64,000 nucleotides of DNA from Pseudomonas parakoreensis. GTDB taxonomy: Bacteria > Pseudomonadota > Gammaproteobacteria > Pseudomonadales > Pseudomonadaceae. How positions within the stretch are numbered: the stretch's first letter is position 1; each line of letters begins with the position of its first letter. The position numbers and the translations under genes are program-made. This document shows positions 27,361-34,793 of this stretch, in pieces. The notes under the pieces were generated by a model. It saw nothing but the letters and a program-made list of their open reading frames with translations, made no database searches and was not told where the DNA came from. The stretch spans positions 428,171-492,170 of the forward strand of contig NZ_BQHY01000003.1 in the NCBI RefSeq assembly GCF_021602155.1, read 5' to 3'.

Positions 27361-27463
27361 GCGGCGGATCGTCACTTTCACTTTCAGCAGCGCGCCGCCC
27401 ACTGGCGCGCTCGCTAAAACCCTTTACGGGCGGCGCATGCCGCCAGCGAGACAGGCTTAAAGC

Positions 27464-28687
27464 ATGGAAATGCGCGCAGATCTGCTGATTGTCGGAGCCG
27501 GAATGGTTGGCAGCGCCATCGCGCTGGCGTTGCAGGACAGTGGCCTTGAAGTGCTGCTGCTCGATGGCAGCCCGCTGAGCGTCAAACCGTTCGACGCCGC
27601 CGCAGCGTTTGAGCCGCGAGTGAGCGCCTTGTCGGCGGCCAGCCAGCGGATACTCGAACGCCTTGGCGTGTGGGACGGTATCGCCAAACGCCGCAGCAGC
27701 CCGTACACCGACATGCATGTGTGGGACGGCAGCGGCACCGGGCAGATTCATTTCTCGGCGAGCAGTGTGCACGCCGATGTGCTGGGACATATCGTCGAAA
27801 ACCGCGTGGTGCAGGATGCCTTGCTCGATCGTTTGCACGATTGCGATCTGGGTATGCTGGCCAACGCACGGCTGGAACAGATGCGCCGCTCCGGTGACGA
27901 CTGGCTGCTGACTCTGGCCGACGGTCGCCAGTTGCGTGCGCCGCTGGTGATTGCGGCGGACGGCGCCAATTCGGCGGTACGTCGCCTGACCGGCGTCGCC
28001 ACCCGCGAGTGGGATTACCTGCACCACGCCATCGTCACCAGTGTGCGCAGCAGCAGGCCGCATCGGATGACCGCGTGGCAGCGTTTTACTGATCACGGGC
28101 CGCTGGCGTTTCTGCCGCTGGAGCGTGACGGGCAGCAAGACTGGTGCTCGATTGTCTGGTCGACCACGCCGAGTGAAGCCGAACGCCTGATGGCGCTGGA
28201 TGAAGCCGCGTTCTGCCGAGAACTGGAGCGTGCGTTCGAAGGTTGCCTGGGCGAAGTGCTAAGCGCTGACCCACGGTTGTGCGTGCCGTTGCGTCAACGG
28301 CATGCCAAGCGCTACGTCGCCGAAGGGTTGGCGTTGATCGGCGATGCGGCGCACACCATTCACCCGTTGGCCGGGCAGGGCGTCAACCTGGGTTTCCTTG
28401 ATGCGGCGGTGCTGGCTGAAGTGCTGCTGCAAGCTGCGGAACGTGGCGAACGGCTGGCGGACGTGAAAGTGCTGAGTCGTTACGAGCGTCGGCGCATGCC
28501 GCACAACCTCGCGCTGATGGCGGCGATGGAGGGCTTCGAACGCTTGTTCCAGGCCGACCCGTTGCCAGTGCGCTGGTTGCGCAACGCCGGGTTGAAGCTG
28601 GTGGAGCAGATGCCCGAGGCCAAGGCTCTCTTTGTTCGTGAAGCACTTGGCCTCACAGGCGACCTCCCCGCGCTCGCCAAACCCTGA
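27464..28687 (+). CDS. ubiI: Ubiquinone ring FAD hydroxylase, UbiI/VisC type
   Basis: A 407-residue FAD monooxygenase paralogous to UbiH, expected to hydroxylate the aromatic ring at C5. FAD motifs: LIVGAGMVGSAIALALQDS, IAADGANSAVRRLTG, and IGDAAHTIHPLAGQGVNLGFLDAAVLAEVL. The 103-base spacer before it contains no extra gene that could be supported. Neighbour order is as in E. coli, where visC (ubiI) follows ubiH. UbiF-type activity is an alternative, since the three hydroxylases are hard to tell apart by eye. Confidence 0.88.
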   Translation: MEMRADLLIVGAGMVGSAIALALQDSGLEVLLLDGSPLSVKPFDAAAAFEPRVSALSAASQRILERLGVWDGIAKRRSSPYTDMHVWDGSGTGQIHFSASSVHADVLGHIVENRVVQDALLDRLHDCDLGMLANARLEQMRRSGDDWLLTLADGRQLRAPLVIAADGANSAVRRLTGVATREWDYLHHAIVTSVRSSRPHRMTAWQRFTDHGPLAFLPLERDGQQDWCSIVWSTTPSEAERLMALDEAAFCRELERAFEGCLGEVLSADPRLCVPLRQRHAKRYVAEGLALIGDAAHTIHPLAGQGVNLGFLDAAVLAEVLLQAAERGERLADVKVLSRYERRRMPHNLALMAAMEGFERLFQADPLPVRWLRNAGLKLVEQMPEAKALFVREALGLTGDLPALAKP

Positions 28688-28700
28688 GTCGATAACGCTC

Positions 28701-28790
28701 CCTGTAGGAGCTGCCGAAGGCTGCGATCTTTTGATCTTGTTTTAAGATCAAAAGATCGCAGCCTCGTTTCACTCGGCAGCTCCTACAGGG
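28701..28790. repeat. REP doublet, CTGTAGGAGCTGCCG family
   Basis: CCTGTAGGAGCTGCCGAAGG with GATCTTTTGATC on the left and the reverse complement GATCAAAAGATC...CGGCAGCTCCTACAGG on the right form one long imperfect inverted repeat. The same element is at 33403, 43851, 45409 and, rearranged, 49143. It could form a strong RNA hairpin downstream of ubiI. Confidence 0.85.
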
Positions 28791-28851
28791 GGTGTGTTGC
28801 CCTGTGCAACATCTGGTAACTCCTTGGAAAAGAGTTCGATTGAGGTGGTAA

Positions 28852-28871
28852 ATGTGAGTCCTTATCATTTG
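28852..28871. promoter_or_regulatory. Candidate Fur box upstream of the iron transporter
   Basis: On the minus strand the region reads AAATGATAAGGACTCAC. The 5' half matches the Fur consensus core AATGATAA, about 11 of 19 positions overall. It lies 32-51 bases before the fbpA-like gene, a suitable place for Fur control of ferric uptake. The second half-site is poor. Confidence 0.4.
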
Positions 28872-28902
28872 GCCCACATTTTCCGACCGAGAGATCACTC
28901 CC

Positions 28903-29907
28903 ATGTTGGCACCCAAGCGTCTTCTGACTGCACTGGCCCTGACCCTGATCGGCAGCACTACCGCCCAGGCCGCCGACGAGGTGGTGGTCTACTCCTCGCG
29001 TATCGATGAGCTGATCAAACCGGTGTTCGACGCCTACACCGCGAAAACTGGGGTGAAGATCAAGTTCATCACCGACAAGGAAGCGCCGCTGATGCAGCGG
29101 ATCAAGGCCGAAGGTGCAAACGCCAGCGCCGACCTGCTGCTCACCGTCGATGCCGGCAACCTCTGGCAAGCCGAACAGATGGGCATCCTGCAGCCGTTCA
29201 CCTCGAAGACCATCGACGCCAATATTCCCGCGCAATACCGTTCGTCCACCCATGCCTGGACCGGCCTGAGCCTGCGCGCGCGGACCATCGCTTACTCCAC
29301 CGAGCGCGTTAAGCCGGGCGAACTGACCACCTACGAAGCGCTGGCCGACAAGAATTGGGAAGGACGCCTGTGCCTGCGCACGGCGAAGAAGGTCTACAAC
29401 CAGTCGCTGACCGCGACCATGATCGAAGTGCACGGCGCCGAGAAGACCGAGAAGATCCTCAAAGGCTGGGTCAACAACCTGTCCACCGATGTGTTCTCCG
29501 ACGACGTCGCGGTGCTGGAAGCGATCAACGCCGGGCAGTGCGACGTCGGCATCGTCAACACCTACTACTATGGTCGCCTGCACAAGCAGAAACCGGACCT
29601 GCCGGTAAAACTGTTCTGGCCGAATCAGGCCGATCGTGGCGTGCATGTCAACCTGTCCGGTATCGGCCTGACCCAACATGCACCGCACCCGGAGGCAGCC
29701 AAGGCGCTGGTCGAATGGATGACCACACCTGAAGCGCAGAAAATCTTCGCCGACGTGAACCAGGAATTCCCGGCCAACCCGGCGGTGGCACCTTCGGAGG
29801 AAGTGGCGGCGTGGGGCAAGTTCGTCGCTGACACCTTGCCGGTGGAAGTGGCGGGCAAGCGACAGGCTGAAGCGATCCGCATGATGGATCGTGCGGGCTG
29901 GAACTAA
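28903..29907 (+). CDS. fbpA: Ferric iron ABC transporter, periplasmic binding protein (FbpA/HitA type)
   Basis: A 334-residue binding protein. [25 protein letters not shown] is a signal peptide. The mature protein starts [20 protein letters not shown], as in FbpA/AfuA/FutA. The tyrosine cluster at residues 221-223 ([11 protein letters not shown]) is the usual Fe(III) ligand site. It delivers iron to the permease encoded 200 bases downstream, with a REP doublet between. No ATPase gene follows; the ATP-binding partner must be elsewhere. Confidence 0.9.
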   Translation: MLAPKRLLTALALTLIGSTTAQAADEVVVYSSRIDELIKPVFDAYTAKTGVKIKFITDKEAPLMQRIKAEGANASADLLLTVDAGNLWQAEQMGILQPFTSKTIDANIPAQYRSSTHAWTGLSLRARTIAYSTERVKPGELTTYEALADKNWEGRLCLRTAKKVYNQSLTATMIEVHGAEKTEKILKGWVNNLSTDVFSDDVAVLEAINAGQCDVGIVNTYYYGRLHKQKPDLPVKLFWPNQADRGVHVNLSGIGLTQHAPHPEAAKALVEWMTTPEAQKIFADVNQEFPANPAVAPSEEVAAWGKFVADTLPVEVAGKRQAEAIRMMDRAGWN

Positions 29908-29922
29908 AACCTGGGTATATCC

Positions 29923-30054
29923 TGTGGCGAGGGGATTTATCCCCGATGGGGTGCGAAGCACCCCCAATGCCCTTAATCAAAGCGTACTGATACACCGCGG
30001 GCATAGTTTTTAAGAATGCTGCGCATCCGATCGGGGATAAATCCCCTCGCCACA
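29923..30054. repeat. REP doublet, TGTGGCGAGGGGATTTATCC family
   Basis: TGTGGCGAGGGGATTTATCC at 29923 and its reverse complement GGGATAAATCCCCTCGCCACA at 30034-30054 face each other. Inside each is the GGGGAT-TTATCCCC palindrome. A second copy is at 41061. It separates the iron binding-protein gene from the permease gene and may affect their relative expression. Confidence 0.85.
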
Positions 30055-30106
30055 ATTGGGGCTGGCATTACTCTTGCGCCGACCCACGATTTATTAGAGA
30101 ACCCCC

Positions 30107-31723
30107 TTGGCCCACCCCGCCCAACGCCGCTGGTACCCCATCGTCCTCGCCATTGCCGCGCTGGTGCTGCTGCCCCTGAGTGTCCTGCTGCTGTCGTGGC
30201 AGACCATTGATCAGCAAATCTGGTCGCACCTGTGGCAAACCCAGATGCCGCGCCTGCTGGGCAATACCCTGACGCTGGTGCTGGGCGTTGGCGTCGGCGT
30301 GACGCTGCTCGGCGTCAGTCTGGCATGGCTCACCAGCCTCTGCGAATTCCCCGGGCGGCGCTGGCTCGACTGGGCGCTGATGCTGCCGTTCGCCATTCCG
30401 GCCTACGTGCTGGCGTTCGTCTTCGTCGGCCTGCTGGACTTCGCCGGCCCGGTGCAAACCCTGTTGCGTGAGTGGTTCGGCAGCGGCTTGCGTCTGCCAC
30501 GGGTACGTTCCACCGGCGGGGTGATTGTGGTGCTGGTGCTGGTTTTTTATCCCTACGTCTACCTGCTGGCGCGCACCGCGTTCCTGGCGCAGGGCAAAGG
30601 CCTGATGGAAGCGGCGCGGGTCCTCGGGCAATCGCCCTGGCAGGCGTTCTGGCGGGTGGCGTTGCCGATGGCGCGGCCAGCGATCGGTGCCGGTGTGGCG
30701 CTGGCGCTGATGGAAACCCTGGCGGATTTCGGCGCGGTGTCTGTGTTCAACTTCGACACCTTCACTACCGCGATCTACAAGACCTGGTACGGCTTCTTCA
30801 GTTTGCCAAGCGCGGCGCAACTGGCGAGCCTGTTGCTATTGGTGGTGATGCTGGTGCTTTACGGCGAGCGGCGTGCGCGTGGCGCCAACCGGGCGAGCAA
30901 CGAACGGCCGCGGGTCAAGGCGCTGTATCACTTGCAGGGACTCAAGGCGTTCGCGGCGACCGGCTGGTGCGCTCTGGTCTTTGCCTGTGCGTTCGTGATT
31001 CCAGTCCTGCAACTCATTGTGTGGTTCTGGCAGCGCGGGCGCTTTGATCTCGATGAGCGCTACGCCGGACTGATCCTGCACACCTTGTACCTGGGTGGCA
31101 TGGCAGCCTTGATCACCGTCAGCGTCGCGCTGCTGCTGGCTTTTGCCCGACGACTGGCGCCGACCCGGGCGATCCGTTCCGGAGTCAGTCTGGCCAATCT
31201 CGGTTATGCGTTGCCGGGTTCGGTGCTGGCGGTGTCGATCATGCTGGCGTTCAGTTATCTCGATCGCGAACTGGTGATTCCGCTGTCGGGCTGGCTCGGT
31301 GGCGCCGGCAAGCCGCTGCTGCTGGGCAGTCTGGCGGCGTTGCTGATGGCCTATCTGGTGCGTTTCATCGCCGTGGCGTACGGGCCGCTGGAAAACAGTC
31401 TGGCGCGTATACGGCCTTCATTGCCCGAAGCAGCACGTAGTCTGGGGGTCAGTGGGCCGCGACTGTTTTTCAAAGTGTATCTTCCGCTGTTGCTGCCTGG
31501 CACGTTGAGCGCGGCGTTGCTGGTGTTCGTCGATGTGCTCAAGGAAATGCCCGCGACCCTGCTGATGCGCCCGTTTGGCTGGGACACGCTGGCGGTGCGG
31601 ATCTTCGAAATGACCAGCGAGGGCGAGTGGGCACGGGCGTCGCTGCCGGCGCTGACCTTGGTGTTGGTCGGCCTGTTACCGGTCATTGGCCTGATCCGCC
31701 GCTCGGCGCACCGAAACACTTAG
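30107..31723 (+). CDS. fbpB: Ferric iron ABC transporter permease, fused two-domain (FbpB/HitB type)
   Basis: A 538-residue inner-membrane protein with about twelve helices in two homologous halves. Each half ends in an EAA loop: AARVLGQSPWQAFWRVALPMA and AARSLGVSGPRLFFKVYLPLL. It starts at TTG with AGAGA upstream; no in-frame ATG comes before the first transmembrane segments, so TTG is the best start. It follows fbpA and a REP doublet. There is no ATPase gene adjacent, unlike typical fbpABC. The substrate is assigned from the binding protein. Confidence 0.88.
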   Translation: MAHPAQRRWYPIVLAIAALVLLPLSVLLLSWQTIDQQIWSHLWQTQMPRLLGNTLTLVLGVGVGVTLLGVSLAWLTSLCEFPGRRWLDWALMLPFAIPAYVLAFVFVGLLDFAGPVQTLLREWFGSGLRLPRVRSTGGVIVVLVLVFYPYVYLLARTAFLAQGKGLMEAARVLGQSPWQAFWRVALPMARPAIGAGVALALMETLADFGAVSVFNFDTFTTAIYKTWYGFFSLPSAAQLASLLLLVVMLVLYGERRARGANRASNERPRVKALYHLQGLKAFAATGWCALVFACAFVIPVLQLIVWFWQRGRFDLDERYAGLILHTLYLGGMAALITVSVALLLAFARRLAPTRAIRSGVSLANLGYALPGSVLAVSIMLAFSYLDRELVIPLSGWLGGAGKPLLLGSLAALLMAYLVRFIAVAYGPLENSLARIRPSLPEAARSLGVSGPRLFFKVYLPLLLPGTLSAALLVFVDVLKEMPATLLMRPFGWDTLAVRIFEMTSEGEWARASLPALTLVLVGLLPVIGLIRRSAHRNT

Positions 31724-31763
31724 TAGTGAGTCCTGAATCATGCGGCTACAATGCGCGGCATTC

Positions 31764-31853
31764 GGTGCGGTTCGTCTGACAGACCCGTTCGCTGAAATCG
31801 GCTGAAAGCCTTCTATTTCGCGGCTTTCATCCCGTACAGCGGCTGTCCGCACC
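31764..31853 (+). promoter_or_regulatory. Potential cloverleaf RNA in the gcvT leader
   Basis: Four stems can be drawn by hand: P1 GGTGCGG (31764-31770) with CCGCACC (31847-31853); P2 GTCT-GAC-AGAC (31774-31784); P3 GAAAGCC (31804-31810) with GGCTTTC (31822-31828); P4 ACAG-CGG-CTGT (31836-31846). P1 encloses the others, giving a four-way junction of 90 bases that ends 26 bases before gcvT, just ahead of its ribosome-binding site. A possible -10 TACAAT is at 31746-31751. It does not look like a glycine riboswitch. Confidence 0.4.
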
Positions 31854-31879
31854 TTCGCCACGCCCGGAAGGAGAAACCC

Positions 31880-32962
31880 ATGGGACAGCGTACGCCTCTG
31901 TATGACCTGCATCTCGCCCTCGGCGCGAAGATGGTCGATTTTGGCGGTTGGGACATGCCACTGCATTACGGCTCGCAGGTCGAGGAACACCATGAGGTGC
32001 GCCGCGATTGCGGGGTGTTCGATGTTTCCCACATGACCGTGATCGATGTCGCCGGTGTCCAGGCCAAGGCCTGGCTGCAGCATTTGCTGGCCAATGACGT
32101 CGAGCGCCTGCATCGCCCCGGCCGCGCGCTCTACAGCACGATGCTCAACGAGCGTGGCGGCATCGTCGACGACATGATCGTCTATCGCCTCGAAGACCGT
32201 TATCGTCTGGTATTCAACGCCTCCACTCGCGACCAGGATCTGGCGTGGATGCAGGCGCAGGTCGCCGGTTACGACGTGCAATTGCATGAGCGTCAGGATC
32301 TGGCGATGCTCGCCATTCAAGGCCCGCAGGCCCGGCAGAAAATTGCCGAACTGGTGACCCAGTCCCGCGCCGAACTGATCAAACATCTCAAACCGTTCGA
32401 AGCTCACGTCGATGGCGACTGGTTCATCGCCCGCACCGGATATACCGGTGAGGATGGCCTGGAAATCGCCTTGCCGGCCGAGCAAGCGCCGGGATTTTTC
32501 AACGATCTGGTCGGTGCCGGCATTTCGCCGATCGGCCTCGGCGCCCGCGACACGCTACGGGTCGAGGCAGGGATGAACCTCTACGGCCAGGACATTCATC
32601 AGGATGTCTCGCCGCTGGCGTCCAATATGGCCTGGAGCATCGCCTGGGAACCGGCCTCGCGGCAGTTCATCGGGCGTGCTGCGCTGGAAGCGGAAAAAGC
32701 CGCCGGCGTTGCGCACAAACTGGTGGGGCTGGTGCTTGAGGAACGCGGTGTTTTACGCGCCCATCAGGTGGTTCGTATCGCCGATGTTGGCGAAGGAGAG
32801 ATCACCAGTGGTAGTTTCTCTCCTACGCTGAGCAAATCGATTGCCCTGGCGCGTGTACCGATGGCCACCGCCGACCGCGCCGAAGTGGAAATCCGTGGCA
32901 AGTGGTATCCGGTACGAGTGGTCAAACCGACCTTCGTGCGCCATGGCAAAACCTTGATCTAA
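31880..32962 (+). CDS. gcvT: Aminomethyltransferase (glycine cleavage T protein)
   Basis: A 360-residue enzyme that transfers the aminomethyl carbon from H protein to tetrahydrofolate, releasing ammonia. TPLYDLHLALGAKMVDFGGWDMPLHY at the N-terminus, the GVFDVSHM block, ARTGYTGEDGLEIALP and GLGARDTLRVEAGMNLYG are family motifs. An optimal GGAAGGAG site precedes the ATG. It is followed by gcvH after 48 bases. This is the gcvT1 of the glycine cleavage cluster by position. Confidence 0.95.
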   Translation: MGQRTPLYDLHLALGAKMVDFGGWDMPLHYGSQVEEHHEVRRDCGVFDVSHMTVIDVAGVQAKAWLQHLLANDVERLHRPGRALYSTMLNERGGIVDDMIVYRLEDRYRLVFNASTRDQDLAWMQAQVAGYDVQLHERQDLAMLAIQGPQARQKIAELVTQSRAELIKHLKPFEAHVDGDWFIARTGYTGEDGLEIALPAEQAPGFFNDLVGAGISPIGLGARDTLRVEAGMNLYGQDIHQDVSPLASNMAWSIAWEPASRQFIGRAALEAEKAAGVAHKLVGLVLEERGVLRAHQVVRIADVGEGEITSGSFSPTLSKSIALARVPMATADRAEVEIRGKWYPVRVVKPTFVRHGKTLI

Positions 32963-33010
32963 CCTTTTCCGGCGGGCCTGACCGCTGACAATTTTTTGAG
33001 GACACCAAGC

Positions 33011-33394
33011 ATGAGCAATATCCCCGCCGAACTGCGTTTTGCCGAAAGTCATGAGTGGGCGCGTCTGGAAGCCGACGGCACCGTTACCGTGGGCATCAGC
33101 GATCACGCGCAGGAAGCACTGGGCGATGTGGTGTTCGTCGAGTTGACTGAAGTGGGCAAGGTGTTTGCTGCTGAGGATCAAGCTGGCGTGGTTGAGTCGG
33201 TGAAAGCGGCCTCCGATATCTACTCGCCGATTGCCGGCGAAGTCATCGCCGTCAACGAAGAGCTGAGCGGCTCTCCGGAATTGCTGAACTCCGATCCGTA
33301 CGGGGCGTGGATCTTCAAGCTCAAGCCAGCCAACGCTGCTGATCTGGACAAGCTGCTGGACGCCGCCGGCTACAAGGCTGCAATCGGCGAATAA
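33011..33394 (+). CDS. gcvH: Glycine cleavage H protein (lipoyl carrier)
   Basis: A 127-residue carrier that shuttles the methylamine group between P, T and L proteins. The lipoylation site is Lys65 in [30 protein letters not shown] and the acidic C-terminus are typical. The start MSNIP has TGAGGA upstream; a start 15 bases earlier would lack a ribosome-binding site. A REP doublet follows within ten bases. The gcvP gene is separated from gcvH here by a reversed aminotransferase gene. Confidence 0.95.
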   Translation: MSNIPAELRFAESHEWARLEADGTVTVGISDHAQEALGDVVFVELTEVGKVFAAEDQAGVVESVKAASDIYSPIAGEVIAVNEELSGSPELLNSDPYGAWIFKLKPANAADLDKLLDAAGYKAAIGE

Positions 33395-33402
33395 TCCTCG
33401 CT

Positions 33403-33487
33403 CTGTAGGAGCTGCCGCAGGCTGCGATCTTTTGATTTTGTTTTTGAAGCAAGATCAAAAGATCGCAGCCTGCGGCAGCTCCTACAG
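33403..33487. repeat. REP doublet, CTGTAGGAGCTGCCG family, after gcvH
   Basis: CTGTAGGAGCTGCCGCAGGC with GATCTTTTGATTTTG on the left and its inverse AAGATCAAAAGATC...GCAGCTCCTACAG on the right form an almost perfect inverted repeat. It starts eight bases past the gcvH stop and ends ten bases before the stop of the convergent aminotransferase gene. It could serve both as a bidirectional terminator-like hairpin and as a REP. Confidence 0.88.
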
Positions 33488-33497
33488 GCATGGCGGT

Positions 33498-34637
33498 TCA
33501 GGGCTTCAATACGGCTTTGACTGCCGCCACTGAACGCTCGACGTCGTCCTTGGTCATGCTGGTGAACATCGGCAACGACACAATCAATCGTCCGACCCGT
33601 TCGGCCACCGGCAACATCCCTTCCTTGAAACCGCGCTCGCGGTACAGACTCAACAAGTGAATCGGCGGGTAGTGATAGCCGATGCCGATGCCTTTGGCCT
33701 GCATCTGTTCCATGAACGTGGCCCGCGCCGGCAAGCCGTCCTTGCGCTCCGGCAGGACCAGCTGGAACAGATGCCAGTTGCTGTGGGTGAAATCCGCTGG
33801 CGGCAGTTGTGCGCCAGAGGTCACTTCGAAGTCATCGCCAAAGCATTTGAAGTAATGACGGGCCAGTTCCTGACGATGGGCGGTCAGCGCCTCGATATGG
33901 GCGAATTGGCCCAGACCGATGGTCGCGGCGACGTCGGTCATGTTGAACTTGCCGCCGAGCACATCAACGTCGAGACCGTCGAAGCCGTTGCGGGTCACGC
34001 CTTGCAGGCGATATTTCTCCGCCAGCCGCGCTTCTTCCGCAGTGTTCAGCACCAGACAGCCGCCTTCGGAGCAGGTCACGTTCTTGTTGGTCTGGAAACT
34101 GAACGACACGAAGTCGCCAGTGGCGCCGATGCGCTGGCCGTTCCAGCTCGAACCCAACGCCTGCGCGGCGTCTTCGACAATCCGCAGATTGTGTTTGCGC
34201 GCGATGGCATATAGCCGATCCATGTCCACCGGCAGGCCTGCGAGGTACACCGGAATCAGCGCTTTGGTGCGCGGGGTGATCGCTGCTTCGAGCTTGTCCA
34301 GATCAATGTTGCGGGTCACCGGGTCGATGTCGGCGAACACCGGCGTGGCGCCGACTTCGAGGATCACGTTGGCGGTGGCGACCCAGGAAATCGGCGTGGT
34401 GATCACTTCGTCACCCGGGCCGATGCCGGCGATGCGCAGGGCGATTTCCATGGTGCAGGTGCCGGAGTTGAACGTGCGCACCGGGCGCCCGCCGAAGTAT
34501 TCCGACAGCTGTGCTTCAAAGGCCTGTACCTTCGGCCCGCTGGTGATCCAGCCGGAGCGCAGTACATCGCCGACGGCGGCAATCGTGGCTTCATCGATGA
34601 CAGGTTTGGAAAACGGCAGGAACGGCAGTTGGCTCAT
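33498..34637 (-). CDS. DegT/DnrJ/EryC1/StrS aminotransferase, ArnB-like
   Basis: A 379-residue PLP enzyme. MSQLPFLPFSKPVIDEATIA...RSGWITSGPKVQAFE resembles ArnB, as do ISWVATANVILEVGATPVFADID and IVEDAAQALGSSWNG. The PLP lysine is Lys185 in FQTNKNVTCSEGG. ArnB makes UDP-4-amino-4-deoxy-arabinose for lipid A, but no arn genes are near, so the sugar substrate is unknown. It is inserted in reverse between gcvH and gcvP. The start at 34637 fits the family; the frame to 34760 would extend into the gcvP promoter area. Confidence 0.85.
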   Translation of the reverse strand: MSQLPFLPFSKPVIDEATIAAVGDVLRSGWITSGPKVQAFEAQLSEYFGGRPVRTFNSGTCTMEIALRIAGIGPGDEVITTPISWVATANVILEVGATPVFADIDPVTRNIDLDKLEAAITPRTKALIPVYLAGLPVDMDRLYAIARKHNLRIVEDAAQALGSSWNGQRIGATGDFVSFSFQTNKNVTCSEGGCLVLNTAEEARLAEKYRLQGVTRNGFDGLDVDVLGGKFNMTDVAATIGLGQFAHIEALTAHRQELARHYFKCFGDDFEVTSGAQLPPADFTHSNWHLFQLVLPERKDGLPARATFMEQMQAKGIGIGYHYPPIHLLSLYRERGFKEGMLPVAERVGRLIVSLPMFTSMTKDDVERSVAAVKAVLKP

Positions 34638-34793
34638 GAGGGTTCGATCATCCGCAAGTTGGACGCCTGATGCAGGCGCTACAGCATGCCCCGGAACACC
34701 CGGCGCCGCCAAGCCGTGCGCGTCGGGATCGGCTGCTATGCTGGTTTGACCGTGTTGCATTGACGCCGAGCGCCAGCCAAGAGAGAGCCTGTC

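Noticed and set aside
27361-27463. An additional small gene between ubiH and ubiI as expected from other Pseudomonas
   Set aside because: The 103-base spacer contains no open frame with a ribosome-binding site.
31724-31879. Glycine riboswitch or a tRNA gene before gcvT
   Set aside because: No glycine aptamer blocks were recognised. The cloverleaf lacks a tRNA T-loop (GGTTCGAATCC-like) and a CCA end. It is reported only as a potential structured leader.
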